A stretch of DNA of 64,000 nt, from NCBI GenBank assembly GCA_037179385.1, contig CM074179.1, forward strand, positions 31,439,903-31,503,902, in the 5' to 3' direction. The position numbers and the translations under genes were made by a program. The stretch is from Holothuria scabra. Its lineage: Eukaryota; Echinodermata; Holothuroidea; Aspidochirotida; Holothuriidae. Shown here piece by piece: positions 42,000-52,430 of this stretch (positions within the stretch are counted from its first letter, which is position 1; every line of letters begins with the position of its first letter). The notes beneath the pieces are model-generated. The model saw only the letters and a list, made by a program, of their open reading frames with translations. It had not been told where the DNA came from and ran no database searches.

Positions 42000-43510
42000 T
42001 TATATACATAATCAATCAAAGTAGCACAGTTTTTTACTTCTCTAATTTATGTGGATAAGATAGGCCTAAGGCTAAAGTAATTAAATTTACCATTAATTTT
42101 CATAAAATTATAGTAGACTGTATCTCACAGTGTTGCATGTGTAATTATAGCTTTTTTCACATGGTGCAAGCAAAAAAAGTGGGTACCAGAGACACTGTGA
42201 GTCACCATGTAAACCTCTAATTAAGATATCTTCTCCTTGCAACTTGGCCACTCTTTAGTGTACAGTCACCCCCCCATTTCATCTGAGAGTTCATAGCCTG
42301 TGGGTCCAGCCAGCAAAACGTGTGCAACAGACTAAATACAGAATTCCGTGATTGGGACCATAGCATGGGAGCATCACAAAGTGGTTAAGGGAACATGCTA
42401 TATAATGTATGCCTAGGAATCTGGGACCATTTAAAGCCTTGGCTCCCAGCTAATAGCCTGTGCAGGGTTCATACATGTCCTGGAAAGTTGGGGGAAAACT
42501 GAAATTTGAATATGCAGGCCTGGAAATTTGGGAAACATGAGCAATGTTTCAAAAGGACCTTGGAAAGTTCAGGAATTTTAGGAAGTGGACTTGTCATTTC
42601 AAAATTCTGAATGTTCAGATACGTTATTTTGTGGGAAAAGGATGGGAGTAGTGTGGGATGCGACTGGTTTTAAAAGTCCTGGAAATATCTGTCAATATCC
42701 TAGAAGTCATGGAATTGTCATGGAAACTTGTCACTTTTAACATATTGGAACCCTTGTCATGCAGATTACCATGGAATACCGTATTTGTACATGAAAAGCC
42801 CCTCAGACAATATTAAAAACGAAGTGTTATATATAGTAATTCAAATTGGGGGCAATGGTATTTTACAGAAGATAGCTTCATAAATTAGGGTATAGCATTG
42901 ATTAAAGGTATTTTGATGCTCTTATCTTACAGAAAGGAAGGCTAAAAGTCAGTCCCTTACTTGCCAAAGAAACTATCCCATTCAACTTTACTTTTACATC
43001 CAGTATTCAAGGTGAAGAGGTCGGAGTCAATGGCCCAAATGTGACCTTTGATACGCTGATTAGATTCTTATACTTCTAGGTTAAGTTTGGTCTAAAATTG
43101 TTTTCCTCCATTCCATGGGTGAGCATTTTCACCTTTAGTGGATTCTCTGTATTATCAGTTTTTATAATGATTGTAATTCAAAATGAACTTTAAAAATCAC
43201 ACCAAGATGTTTTCGTACTAAAGTGTATATAAATGTGCAATAAATTTTGAAGAGAAAGTAGTGTAATAGTCTTATTATTAAGAGTCCCTTCCATTTCTTG
43301 TTCTGTTTGTTATTAAATGGCTCATTGGTGTCAGACGTTGATCTGAGTCCAACGTGTCTGATCATGATAAGACTTCAGGAGCTTCACGTAGTCACACCTC
43401 TATAATTACAAGACGTATCCGTAGCGATATGATTGAAGTGTTCAAAATTGTTCACGGACATCTCGACAAATTTAGAACTGTCACCGATTCCAATTAGATG
43501 TCCATTCATG
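42000..43510. other. Intergenic, no gene seen
   Basis: Contains a repeat E copy (42463-42754). An AATAAA is at about 43240. No open frame with recognisable content. Confidence 0.55.
42463..42754. repeat. Repeat E copy with CAGGGTTC...GAACCCT ends
   Basis: Left end cagggttcatacatgtcct, right end attggaaccctt. The interior shares aaaactgaaatttgaat and gtcatgg blocks with 27487-27625. No matching target duplication seen. Confidence 0.55.
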
Positions 43511-43514
43511 CATT

Positions 43515-43752
43515 TGACAGTAGCGCTGAAGGTCGAGATTTCAGAGCAGTTTATCTCGGATGAACGTTAAAGGGGATCTAACCCTTCAATGCACCGTGAC
43601 TAATTTGATCCCATTTTTTCCAGCACTCATTTGAACCTCTAAACTGCTCGGCTTCCATTGAACAAGAATGATAATCAAAGTATTACTCATTGGAGCAGTT
43701 AATTGGGAACTGCACTTTTTCCCTCAAATCTGCGGAAGCCATGACTGATAAC
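43515..43752. repeat. Dispersed repeat D, copy 1
   Basis: Blocks gagcagtttatctcgg, ccagcactcatttgaac, attgggaactgcactttttc and gccatga recur in order at 62196-62386. Class unknown. Confidence 0.55.
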
Positions 43753-43876
43753 CCTAAGGGTAAATCTTTCTCAATGAATCTAAAAATGTTGAGCCCTTTT
43801 TTCATGTTGTGACAATGTTACCGGTGGTCATCCTTTTAAGATCTACCAAAAAGTTATCTTAGGCTAAACTTATGGA

Positions 43877-44053
43877 AATATTTCTTCTCTCACAGAGTTG
43901 TTGACATTTGGAATAAGGAACCTGCCAGATTCAGCTGTGTCTGCAAGTACTGTAAGTGAGTCAAAGGGCCACATGGATAAATTCCTGGATCCATCAACGG
44001 GAGGAGCCATAAATTTGGCTCCCTGCTTCGTCATCCTCCCTACCAATTCTTGA
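43877..44053 (+). pseudogene. Relic of a non-LTR retrotransposon ORF2 C-terminus
   Basis: Reads SHRVVDIWNKE, then, after a one-base frame change, LPDSAVSASTVSES and GHMDKFLD, to a stop. The SHRVVxxWN-LP...VSA.TV..FK..LDKFLD pattern is the usual end of CR1/L2-like retrotransposon polyproteins. Only this tail is present, as expected for a 5'-truncated insertion, and it has decayed. Confidence 0.65.
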
Positions 44054-44249
44054 GAACTGTAGGGTACAAGTAAATATAGGCTGATGTCAATGACGAAGTC
44101 AGGCTTCTTCATTTGGGTGGCGGTCACGTTTAAAAATTTCGTCTGATACATATCCTCTTTTGTTTTGTGGTTATTTAGAAGTTCAAGCAACTTTCGCGGT
44201 CATGGCCATTTTAAAAAAAGCGGGAGAAGTATTTTGCATGACTTCGTGC

Positions 44250-44370
44250 TAGGAAGTACAATTTCTCCCATAGAGTTTTAAATGAATGGAATAGTCTACC
44301 AGAGAGAGTATGTACTCCTAATCTGCATAATGCTTTAAGGCTTATCCTGACATGTTTAATTTCTTCTGAT
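44250..44370 (+). pseudogene. Second retrotransposon ORF2 tail relic
   Basis: Reads YNFSHRVLNEWNSLPERV then NLHNALRL. The minus-strand element at 46.4-48.5 kb ends with a very similar SHRVVNEWNCLPDWVVN, so this relic probably belongs to the same family in the opposite orientation. Confidence 0.62.
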
Positions 44371-46433
44371 TCATGTTGGTTTTAAGATTTATGAAACGGG
44401 AATGTGTGAAATATGCCATCACAGATCGCCTAAGTTGTTAGCTGTATATATCACTAAAGAACTTGGTTTTATTGAGCTGAAGTGCTCCATAACTAGAGAT
44501 GCCCTTCGTTAAATTATCCTTTTTTTGATTAATGTTCAATTGCTTGGTCCACTAAAAATCGTTCTCTTTTCGACAAATTAAATGTCCGAGTATGAAAGAA
44601 AGAGAACTATTTGACACATCACTTGCTCCAAACCACGTGACCGTATCAGTTACTTATTCAAGTCACTGAGCCTTCTGAAACATATTGATAATTTTAACAA
44701 CAAAAATCACATACCGCTCGTTACACCACCTGCTACAGTGCCCGGTCAGTTTTCAAACTATATCTCTCTTAATGTCCGATTCTTATCATAGGTGGCAGAA
44801 GATGTATTTTATTGGGGGCCACAAGTTTTCGCAGCCGACATAATGGCGACGGCATAAAACGTCCGGTTTTGCGCTTTGCCCTTCGCGCAAAACCGGACGC
44901 CTTACACTGCGTCACCACTATGTCGGTTGCGAAAACTTGTACCCCAATAAAAAAAACATCTTCCGCCGCCTTTAAGTGGTAAACAAGACGAGCGTCTAGA
45001 CGAGTTGCGGTGCCGACAAACCAAGTCGTCTTGTACTTTTAAGGTGATTTTATATTTTAGGGGGACAAAAATACCATTCCAAAATACTTGTATTGTGTTT
45101 TGCCCAATAGCAGCTAAGTTAAGTTCCACACTTGTAATCCAGGAACATTTGTTCATTCACTTTAGAAATGTGGTTGAGGTGGAACGTGTAACACACCAAA
45201 GAAATACTCGATTGCCGGAATAATGAGGTTTGCTCATTTTGAACTCATAGTTGACAGTAAATCAGGAAAAGATGATACAGCAGTTGATTTAGAACTGTAG
45301 AAAGAGCAAAACGTCACATCAGGTAACATTTCAAACGTCCTTTACAAGCTGTTGCTTGTTCATTCAATATAAGGTATCCGTAATGTCCCGGCTCCTTAGT
45401 AACTCCTTGTACAGCATGAGGGTTTCTGATAAAAGATGGTAAAGCGCCAAAGGCTCAAGACGAACCATTCGACCAAACAGACGTTAGTCAAAATTGTATT
45501 TTAAGCAGTGCAGTTAATAAGGAAAAACATGCCATTTGTTTAGCTGTTTAGTGAATACAGGTGGAGTACACTGTTATGACGTAATGTTGAAAACGATAAT
45601 GAGTCTGTATATACATGACAGTAACGTTGTAGTCACTTGGTTGAAGATGGATTTATGTTAATGAACAAAGGAAAAAATTCCAATGTTGAACATAAAGAAT
45701 TTTCAAAGATTAATGGTTTTAAAAAGTTCTGTACGCTCCGCACCAAGTTTACTCTCAGCTTTCCTAATAAAAAAATTGTTGTAAGTAACATGTAATAACA
45801 AGTTAACGAGAATCAAAAAGAAATGTCGATATCTCAGATTTACCATAATCTTTACAAATGATGAAATAAAATAAAAAAAAATATAAAACAGCAAAGTAAA
45901 AAATCCTTTGTCAGCGTTACTTACACCTACGTTCTCTCAACATAAATGTTAATATGATGATATTTCACTCTAGCCTTAGGCCTATTGTCACTGTTTCTCC
46001 AATTTATATTAATCCCGCACATGCATACGTCACTACTAACCCTTCGCCAGTAACTTCTTAGTTTAGTAATGTATAGACACTTGAACGACGTTGACCTCCA
46101 CAAATCAGAGAACCGAATCAATCACTTACAAATCATAAAGATAAATTGCAACATCTATACGTCCCTTCATGAAACACGAATACCAAAAATATCGATGTCC
46201 CTAGTTTATAACTATTAGCTGCGATTCGTCTGTCATCACATCATTAAACAGTCTCGCTTCTTCCTACACTCTGTATCAAGAACTTGTTGTCGCCTTTCTG
46301 ACAGTGACTTCTTACTACGGAACAAAACTGTTGCCATTGCACTATATAAAAATTGTTTTAATAATTTCCATGCATTTCTTTCTAATAAAAATAATAATAT
46401 AGCAAGTTTATGTATGGCCACGACTCGCAACTG
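44371..46433. other. Intergenic with a foldback element, otherwise no gene seen
   Basis: Apart from the 180-bp foldback at 44791 I recognise nothing. Short open frames here lack family features. Confidence 0.55.
44791..44970. mobile_element. 180-bp foldback (nearly complete hairpin) element
   Basis: Left end ggtggcagaagatg and right end catcttccgccgcc pair, and the complementarity continues inwards through cacaagttttcgca / tgcgaaaacttgta and ccgacata / tatgtcgg. The core is a perfect 15-bp stem cgtccggttttgcgc / gcgcaaaaccggacg (44860-44874 with 44885-44899) around a 10-base loop. No clear target duplication. Confidence 0.8.
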
Positions 46434-46559
46434 ATAACATAACATAACATAACAGGTTGAAGGGCAAAGGAGGGCCAAGGCCCCATAAGATGCCCTGAAG
46501 ACCAAGCCCTAATCAAAAGTCAAACCACCAAAGCTTGACTACAGCCCCAAACAATCAGA

Positions 46560-46995
46560 TTCTACCACAGCCATGGAAAAACCTGTCAATGTTAACCTTA
46601 AAGCAGTGAACTGAGGGAGTTAACTACCCAATCTGGTAGACAATTCCACTCGTTGACAACTCTATGGGAGAAACTAAACTTCCTAATGTCAAGCCTTGCA
46701 AAGGCTTTTCAAGCTTTACAATGCCCACGCACCCGAGAATTACCTTGAACCCTTAAATAACTACAAGTCAGAAGGGGATTTCTTTCACAAAGGAACTTGA
46801 AAACCTGGAGCATGTCTCCCCTAATCCTTCTCAGCTCCAAGGTGGTAAGCCCGAGATGTTTAAGCCTAGCATGATAGGGCAAATTTCTCACCTCAGGAAT
46901 GAGGCGAGTGGCTCTCCTCTGAACCTGCTCTAAAACAAACTTGTCCTTTTCATAGAAGGGACTCCAAGCCTGAGCTGCTTAGTCAAGATGGGGTC
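46560..46995 (-). pseudogene. Retrotransposon polyprotein C-terminal region
   Basis: In a third frame it reads LYKQLVRPHLD, stop, AAQAWSPFYEKDK, then VQRRATRLIPE, LGLTTLELRRIRGDM and SHRVVNEWNCLPDWVV, interrupted by at least two stop codons. It confirms decay. Confidence 0.82.
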
Positions 46996-47852
46996 TTACC
47001 AACTGCTTATATACAAATTAAGTACAATATCTTTACTAAAATTGATGAAATTCCTCTTGATCAATCCAAGCACTCTATTAGCCTTTACAGCAGTGGCTGC
47101 ACACTGCTTTGATGACTTTAAGTCCCCAGTAATTACAACACCCAGATCTTTCTCAGAGGTGACATTACTTAAAACACAACCATTCATGTTATAATCATAG
47201 CTAAACCTTTTGGGACCAAAATGAAGGACCTTACACTTATCTGCATTAAAAGACATTTGCCAGGTCTGAGACCAAGAAAATAACCTATCCAGATCTTTCT
47301 GCAGCAGTAAGGCATCATCCAAAATGCTAATTTTCCTATAAAGCTTAGTATCATCTGCAAACTTACTTATACGAGATGTAAGAGAACTATCAATATCATT
47401 GATGAAAATTAAGAAAAGAAGTGGGCCAAGGACAGAACCCTGTGGTACTCCACTTGTGACTTCTTTCCAAGAGGAGAAGTTATCATTGACAGCAACTCTC
47501 TGAGATCTACCATGAAGCCACGAATTTATCCAATCAGCACAATTGCCCTGAACCCCTAACCTATGCAGCTTAACCATTAGCCTACCTAATGGAACTTTAT
47601 CAAAAGCCTTTGAAAAGTCAAGGTAAATGACATCAACGCCATACCCAGAATCAAGAGATGAAGAGACATCTTCAAGAAAGCTCAGTAAGTTAGTAACACA
47701 AGATCTGCTTGGCAGGAAACCATGCTGTGACAGATTAAGTAACTCATTATCTAAGAGATACTTAAGTAAACTATCCTTAATCAAAGATTCCATAACTTTG
47801 CACACAACACTGGTTAAACTGACAGGCCTGTAATTGCAAGGATTACTTCGAT
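46996..47852 (-). pseudogene. Retrotransposon reverse transcriptase core
   Basis: About 270 codons continuing the RT in a second frame. Motifs in order: QHGFLPSRS, YLDFSKAFDKV (first catalytic Asp region), GVPQGSVLGPLLFLIFINDI, FADDTKLY (catalytic FADD at about 47350-47361), W...FN..KC, and VTSEKDLGV. These are the standard non-LTR RT blocks. The frame is lost again near 46996. Confidence 0.92.
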
Positions 47853-47856
47853 CCCC

Positions 47857-48494
47857 TTCTTAAAAATTGGAGTAACATTTGCTACCCGCCAGTCAGTAGG
47901 AACAAAACTCGAATCCAGACACTTCTGAAAAATGATGGAAAGAAGAACTGACAAAATCTCGGAGCATTCACGTAAAATGGCTGGGTGGACCCCATCTGGC
48001 CCAGGGGCCTTACTAGCTTTCAAACTCTTTAACTTTTTACAAACTTGTTCCTCTGAGAAAATGACATAACTGATTGAAGAAGAGACATCAAAACCACTAC
48101 ATGTCCCCAACAAAGATGATTCCTCGGTAAAAACAGATACAAAATAGTCATTTAACAAATTAGCCATGTCCTGATGGTTACTAACCAAAGTATTATCATC
48201 ACCTTTGAGAGGCCCCACACCCTCCTTAAGCTTCTGCTTAGACCTCACATAGGCATGAAAAGTTTTGGGGTTTATCTTAACCTCCTTGGCCAACTGCTTT
48301 TCAAACCTAGTTTTAGTTCCATTTACCAAATTTTTAACTAAGAATTCCTGCTTCTTGTAAGCTGCTAAGTTTTCTGGACTTTTACTGGCCCTATAGCGAC
48401 GCCAACACTTACGTTTCTTCCTAGTTGCTCTAAGAACTTCTCTAGAAATCCAAATTGGCCTATTTTTAACCACAGCTTTCTTAAGTGGGATACA
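47857..48494 (-). pseudogene. Retrotransposon polyprotein, segment before and at the start of the reverse transcriptase
   Basis: An open segment of about 210 codons. It begins with a basic linker (RPIWISREV, RKKRKCWRRYR) and runs through NDYFVSVF to the RT start signature KASKAPGPDGVHP and VTPIFKKG. An in-frame stop lies just upstream near 48500. After FKKG the frame is lost by what looks like a single missing base in the C-run at 47853-47856; the protein continues in another frame. It would be inactive. Confidence 0.85.
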
Positions 48495-48500
48495 AACGAT

Positions 48501-48909
48501 AACCTAAAATATTTAAAAGCAATAAGAAAGCCAGGTCTATGAATAAGACTGCACTGTCCAGTAAAAAACTCCGTAAAAGACAAATTTCATCATTCCAACC
48601 ACTCATATGCAATAGCTCAACAAATCACTTTCAAAGAAAAAAAGGACTTCATGAAAAATAAACGTTTCGCTGATAACACCACGGCCAGTGACATAACAAA
48701 AAAAGAGCATAACTAGCTTATAAATAAGTGTATTGCTACTTTACCGTTTGCGAAATGAACCACCTGGCTAAAAATTTACAATTGCGAATTTTCTTGTACC
48801 TGTTCAAAACTTCGTTGTGTAAGCTAACAATCTGAACCCTCTACAAACGGTCCAAATTTAACGTTTACGTTCGTTTAACATAAATATAAAAAAATGATAA
48901 GGCAATCAT
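48501..48909. other. Flank of the retrotransposon, no gene seen
   Basis: AT-rich, no recognisable content. Ends in an acceptor-like tract (ttaattgttttacag, 48913-48927). Confidence 0.5.
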
Positions 48910-48918
48910 TTTTAATTG

Positions 48919-49281
48919 TTTTACAGTGACGTAAATCCCGGAGAAGGCAAGGGATGTCTTTGCTTCCTCAAGGAAAAAAGGAAAGCCAAACTGTCATATG
49001 GCTCCCTCAAAATTTTAAATAACCATTTCAAAAACAACACATTTTTGACAAGAGATGAACTATCCATGGCCTTTAAAGACCAAATCAGTTGGTTTTCAAG
49101 GGCTTTTACCCCAACAGAAGACCCAAAGCAGTCCCTGAATGATTGTGCAAAACCTTCATTCATGCAGACCTCTTCCCAATATCTCAAACAGATCACCGCC
49201 CAGCGTAATAAAAAAAGGTTCCTCTCATCACATACAAATATAAAACGAGATATGAATGAGCATGTTAAAACCCTACCGTAA
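48919..49281 (+). CDS. Hypothetical 121-codon ORF, possible terminal exon or relic
   Basis: I do not recognise this protein with confidence. The frame is open for about 120 codons behind an acceptor-like tract. It is Lys/Asn-rich, with KLSYGSLKILNNHFKNNTFL, RDELSMAF and QISWFSR in order. The spacing L...F....FL....L then WF resembles a shortened homeodomain-type helix-turn-helix lacking about seven residues before helix 3 and the usual WFxNRR. An AATAAA at about 49489 follows. It could be a last exon, a transposon-derived fragment, or chance. The forward strand from here to 50.7 kb is A-rich with several other coding-like pieces. Confidence 0.3.
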   Translation, partial: FYSDVNPGEGKGCLCFLKEKRKAKLSYGSLKILNNHFKNNTFLTRDELSMAFKDQISWFSRAFTPTEDPKQSLNDCAKPSFMQTSSQYLKQITAQRNKKRFLSSHTNIKRDMNEHVKTLP

Positions 49282-50140
49282 CTACTCTTTACATTAAACT
49301 ATGTGGTCATGTTAACACTTCTTCATCTTATGATGTGCTCTTCTCCCTAAATGTATAAATATCCCCAAGAACATTCCCTCTGAATTTGGTTTTTTAAGCA
49401 TTCTTCTTTAGTGGAGCTTCTGAGCAATGGCAACTCGTGGTGTAAACATGTGGAGAGGTACATAATGAACTTACAATGACTTGTCTTAAATAAAGATGAT
49501 CATCTTCCCTGTAACCAATAATGCCAAACACCGAAAAAAACAAATACCACCCACAACAACGAAAAAATAAAATGTACATGTAGATCTTTCGGAACGTATA
49601 AATAATACATCACGATCGTCATGTTCCCTACTTTCCCCATCGTCACACCTCTGACTCTTTTCATATCCACTAGAGCCTTTTTTTGTTTGATCCCAACTCT
49701 GACATCTTCATTTTTCTCCCCTTCATAACTTTTATCTTGAAATTTACCCCCATACTTTCTTTTTCTTTGTTGCCAACCTTTCCTTTCTACAAAAAAAAAA
49801 TCTTTGAACGGCCCTGCTTGGGCATTGTTATATTCTCCACATAATTTTAAACTTTAAAATAACAAATTTACCATAACCAGACACCTTGATATAACACAAA
49901 TATTAATACGAGCCATCTCATACAAATAATATTTACCTACCAATAACAATGTTTCCCTCCTACAGAAACTTACTTTATGAAAAAACAGTGAACAAAACTC
50001 CTCTAAACTTTTTACTCCACAGCAACCCCGACCATGTCACTTGAAAAGAATAAATCTCTACAAAGAAATCCTCATATAAATACTCAAAATTCACTAAACA
50101 CCTCGATGAATTAAAAAAAAAACAACCAAAATGATGGCGC
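49282..50140. other. A-rich intergenic stretch with coding-like fragments
   Basis: Short forward-frame pieces look protein-like, for example NGPAWALLYSP near 49810 and LLYEKTVNKTPLNFLL near 49970, but all are broken by stops. No family recognised. Confidence 0.3.
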
Positions 50141-50144
50141 TGTG

Positions 50145-50503
50145 TTAAATTAAACAAGTTAACATATTATTCCCCAGAGTACACACGGACCTGGTTTTTC
50201 CGCAAGATTGTTACTAAAAATAGAACACGTTTGCAAATTTTACGTGAAAAAAACCCCAATTTTGCACTCTCACGAAAATCATATTTCCACCAAAACTTAA
50301 AAACACGAAAGAGAAGTACCATCTCTCCAAATTGCACTAAACCGTATTTCGATACCACAAAGCATCTAGAAGGAGATAGAAATAAAGTGCCGGAAAAGTC
50401 AGAAATTGACATCGCGATAGTAACTGCATTAGTTGCGGTTGCCTGCAAGGCAGGCACCGCAACTAAAAAAGGTCTAAACATAATAGAAATGCTAATAACA
50501 TGA
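50145..50503 (+). CDS. Hypothetical open frame (about 119 codons), function unknown
   Basis: Open from a stop near 50133 to TGA at 50501. It contains YYSPEYTRTWFFRKIVTKNR, NPNFALSRKSYFHQNLKTRK and a hydrophobic IDIAIVTALVAVACKAG near the end. No ATG near the start. The hydrophobic part coincides with a strong hairpin (50430-50464), which argues against simple coding. Not recognised; probably a relic. Confidence 0.25.
50430..50464. other. Strong short hairpin
   Basis: ttagttgcggttgcctgc pairs with gcaggcaccgcaactaa: about 17 base pairs with one bulged T and the loop aag. Confidence 0.8.
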
Positions 50504-51400
50504 ACTGAATACGAAAGTCACAACTGTCACGTTTTGATGCCCATTTGACAATAAATTACTGTCCTTTTCCCCCGCATTTACCGACCCAAGAATAGGCCAA
50601 ATCTTAACAAATATTACCCAAAATATGGCACCTAAAGGGGAAATACAGAGACTGAGAATCTAAACGTACCTCTTTGGCTTTTCTAGGGAAAACACGTTTG
50701 GCACCTTAACTGCCACGCCCTCAATAATACGCAAATTGTTCAGATGACTATGGCAGGGTATATCCCACGGTATGATGGGACTGAGGGTAAAAACTGGAAA
50801 GTGTTGCTTAAGGTAGGTAAGCTACCTTTTATACCTAGTCAATGCCAGCTAGGAATTTAATGGAAAGGAAAATGTAGTCTGTGGGTCGTTATGGTTCATG
50901 AGGAAAGGGGCTAATAAGTTTCTGTAAACAAGAGAGCAGTGTCTATATCAACTTGAACACCCACATTCACACAAAGTGTTCCCTTTTTTATGTAGCCTAG
51001 GCCTGCGGAACTTTGAGATGTAAAGAATTTCCAAAGGGGAGGGGGAACACCCCCCCCCCACACACCCATGGACCCCAATTTCAGTGACAAATGTGCTCTC
51101 GGCTTGCGAATTCATTGCTACGTCGCTAAATACAATGGTAACGTCGAAAACTACGGTAAGCTGACACTATCTTTCACAATACTAGTTTTGACCTACATAG
51201 CTACTACAGCGTACTACAGTTCAGCGTAGTACGCTCCATATTTGCTTTTCGTTGAGAAGCGATACCTTTATAGACCGATCGAGGGCTTATTAGAAAAAAA
51301 CGGCAAATACAGTATGCTGTACTGTGCTGCAGTACTGGATTTGTGTAGAGGTAGTGTTGTCGGCTCCCCGGGAACACTCACGAGAGAATTGGCCAAGTCT

Positions 51401-52430
51401 ATAATAGAGTAAAAAAACGTTAGCATGCTTCAAATTTCGTTGTAAAGTTTCCCCGAAAAGGTACAAAAACATTTCATCCAATGGTAATGATCTGATAATT
51501 TTCTGATCACTTTTTTCTATTGGAGTGAAAATTTTATTGCAAACGAAAATTCAGTATAACGGCTCTTCTTTCCAAGTTACGGGCCCGGAAAATGCCATTT
51601 CCGACTGTCTGAAGGGTCAAATTTTTCAACATTTTTGGTACGCGCGGCACCAATTTATGTCGGCGCTCATTTAGTGTTTCAATCGAACAGTTTACTAAAC
51701 AAGACATTACAGGCTTGCACATTGTATTCCGTTTTGTTTGTACTAAGGATAAAAATAATTTGTAGTCGGGAGTCGGGCAGTCACATACGGTAGACAACTT
51801 CATCACTTCAATTAATCTTAAATTTAGCCAAGAGTCGTAATAGAGTAAAAAACATCAGCATGCTTCCAATTCCGTTGTATAGTTTTCTCCGAAAAGGTAC
51901 AAAAACATTTCATCCAATGGTAGTGGTCTGATAATGTTCTGATCACTTTTTCTATTGGAGTGAAATTTTTATTGCAAACGAAAACTCAAAGTAACGGCTC
52001 TTCTTTCCCAGTTGCGGGCCTGGAAAATTCCATTTCCGGCGCGGCGCCAACTTATGTCGACGCTCATTTAGTGTTTCAATCGAACAGTTTACGAAACATG
52101 ACATTGCAGGCTTGCACATTGTATTCCGTTTTGTATAAATATTTCTGATAAACATTAAAACATGATAACTTTGCTAATTTATTTTCAAGTGAAACATGTT
52201 ACTGTAAACGAACGTTCAGGATAGCAATAGCGACTGCTTAGATCCTACTTACAAGCCTGGGAAATGCAATATCCGGGTATCTGATGGGTAGTAATTCTTC
52301 AAACTTTTCTGTGCTCTCCAACCAAGGGAAGCTCTCCGCTTAGATAGTCCTTTGGGACAAACAAGCTTTAGCGTCCAAACTGAAACGCTGCCGTACGCCA
52401 ATACTTTTCTGTCATAAAATTCCCTTAATA
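51401..52430. repeat. Duplicated segments related to the hAT-like element interior
   Basis: The block taatagagtaaaaaa...ttctgatcac at 51401-51510 recurs at 51838-51946. The following block (gcaaacgaaaa, ggaaaatgccatttccg, gcgccaa, tcatttagtgtttcaatcga) is at 51535-51720 and 51970-52090. A more diverged third part is at 52200-52420. The same phrases (catttcatc.attggtagtg, gaaatg.cattt.cg, gcgcc.a) occur inside the element at 57743-60702. Confidence 0.7.

Larger units (their letters stand above)
46434..48500 (-). mobile_element. CR1/L2-like non-LTR retrotransposon, 5'-truncated and broken
   Basis: On the minus strand it starts abruptly near 48500 inside the polyprotein, without endonuclease, passes through a reverse transcriptase and ends at 46434-46454 in a short (TTATG)n-type tail. 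No poly(A) is present. 5' truncation and a microsatellite tail are normal for CR1/L2/Rex-like elements. Clade assignment within the Jockey-like superfamily is by motif only. Confidence 0.88.

Noticed and set aside
43870..44190. 106-codon minus-strand frame
   Set aside because: It is antisense to a plus-strand retrotransposon tail relic that explains the sequence better.
45190..45300. Short protein-like frame (MRFAHFELIVDSKSGKD)
   Set aside because: Only about 40 codons between stops, no splice-site pair or homolog recognised.
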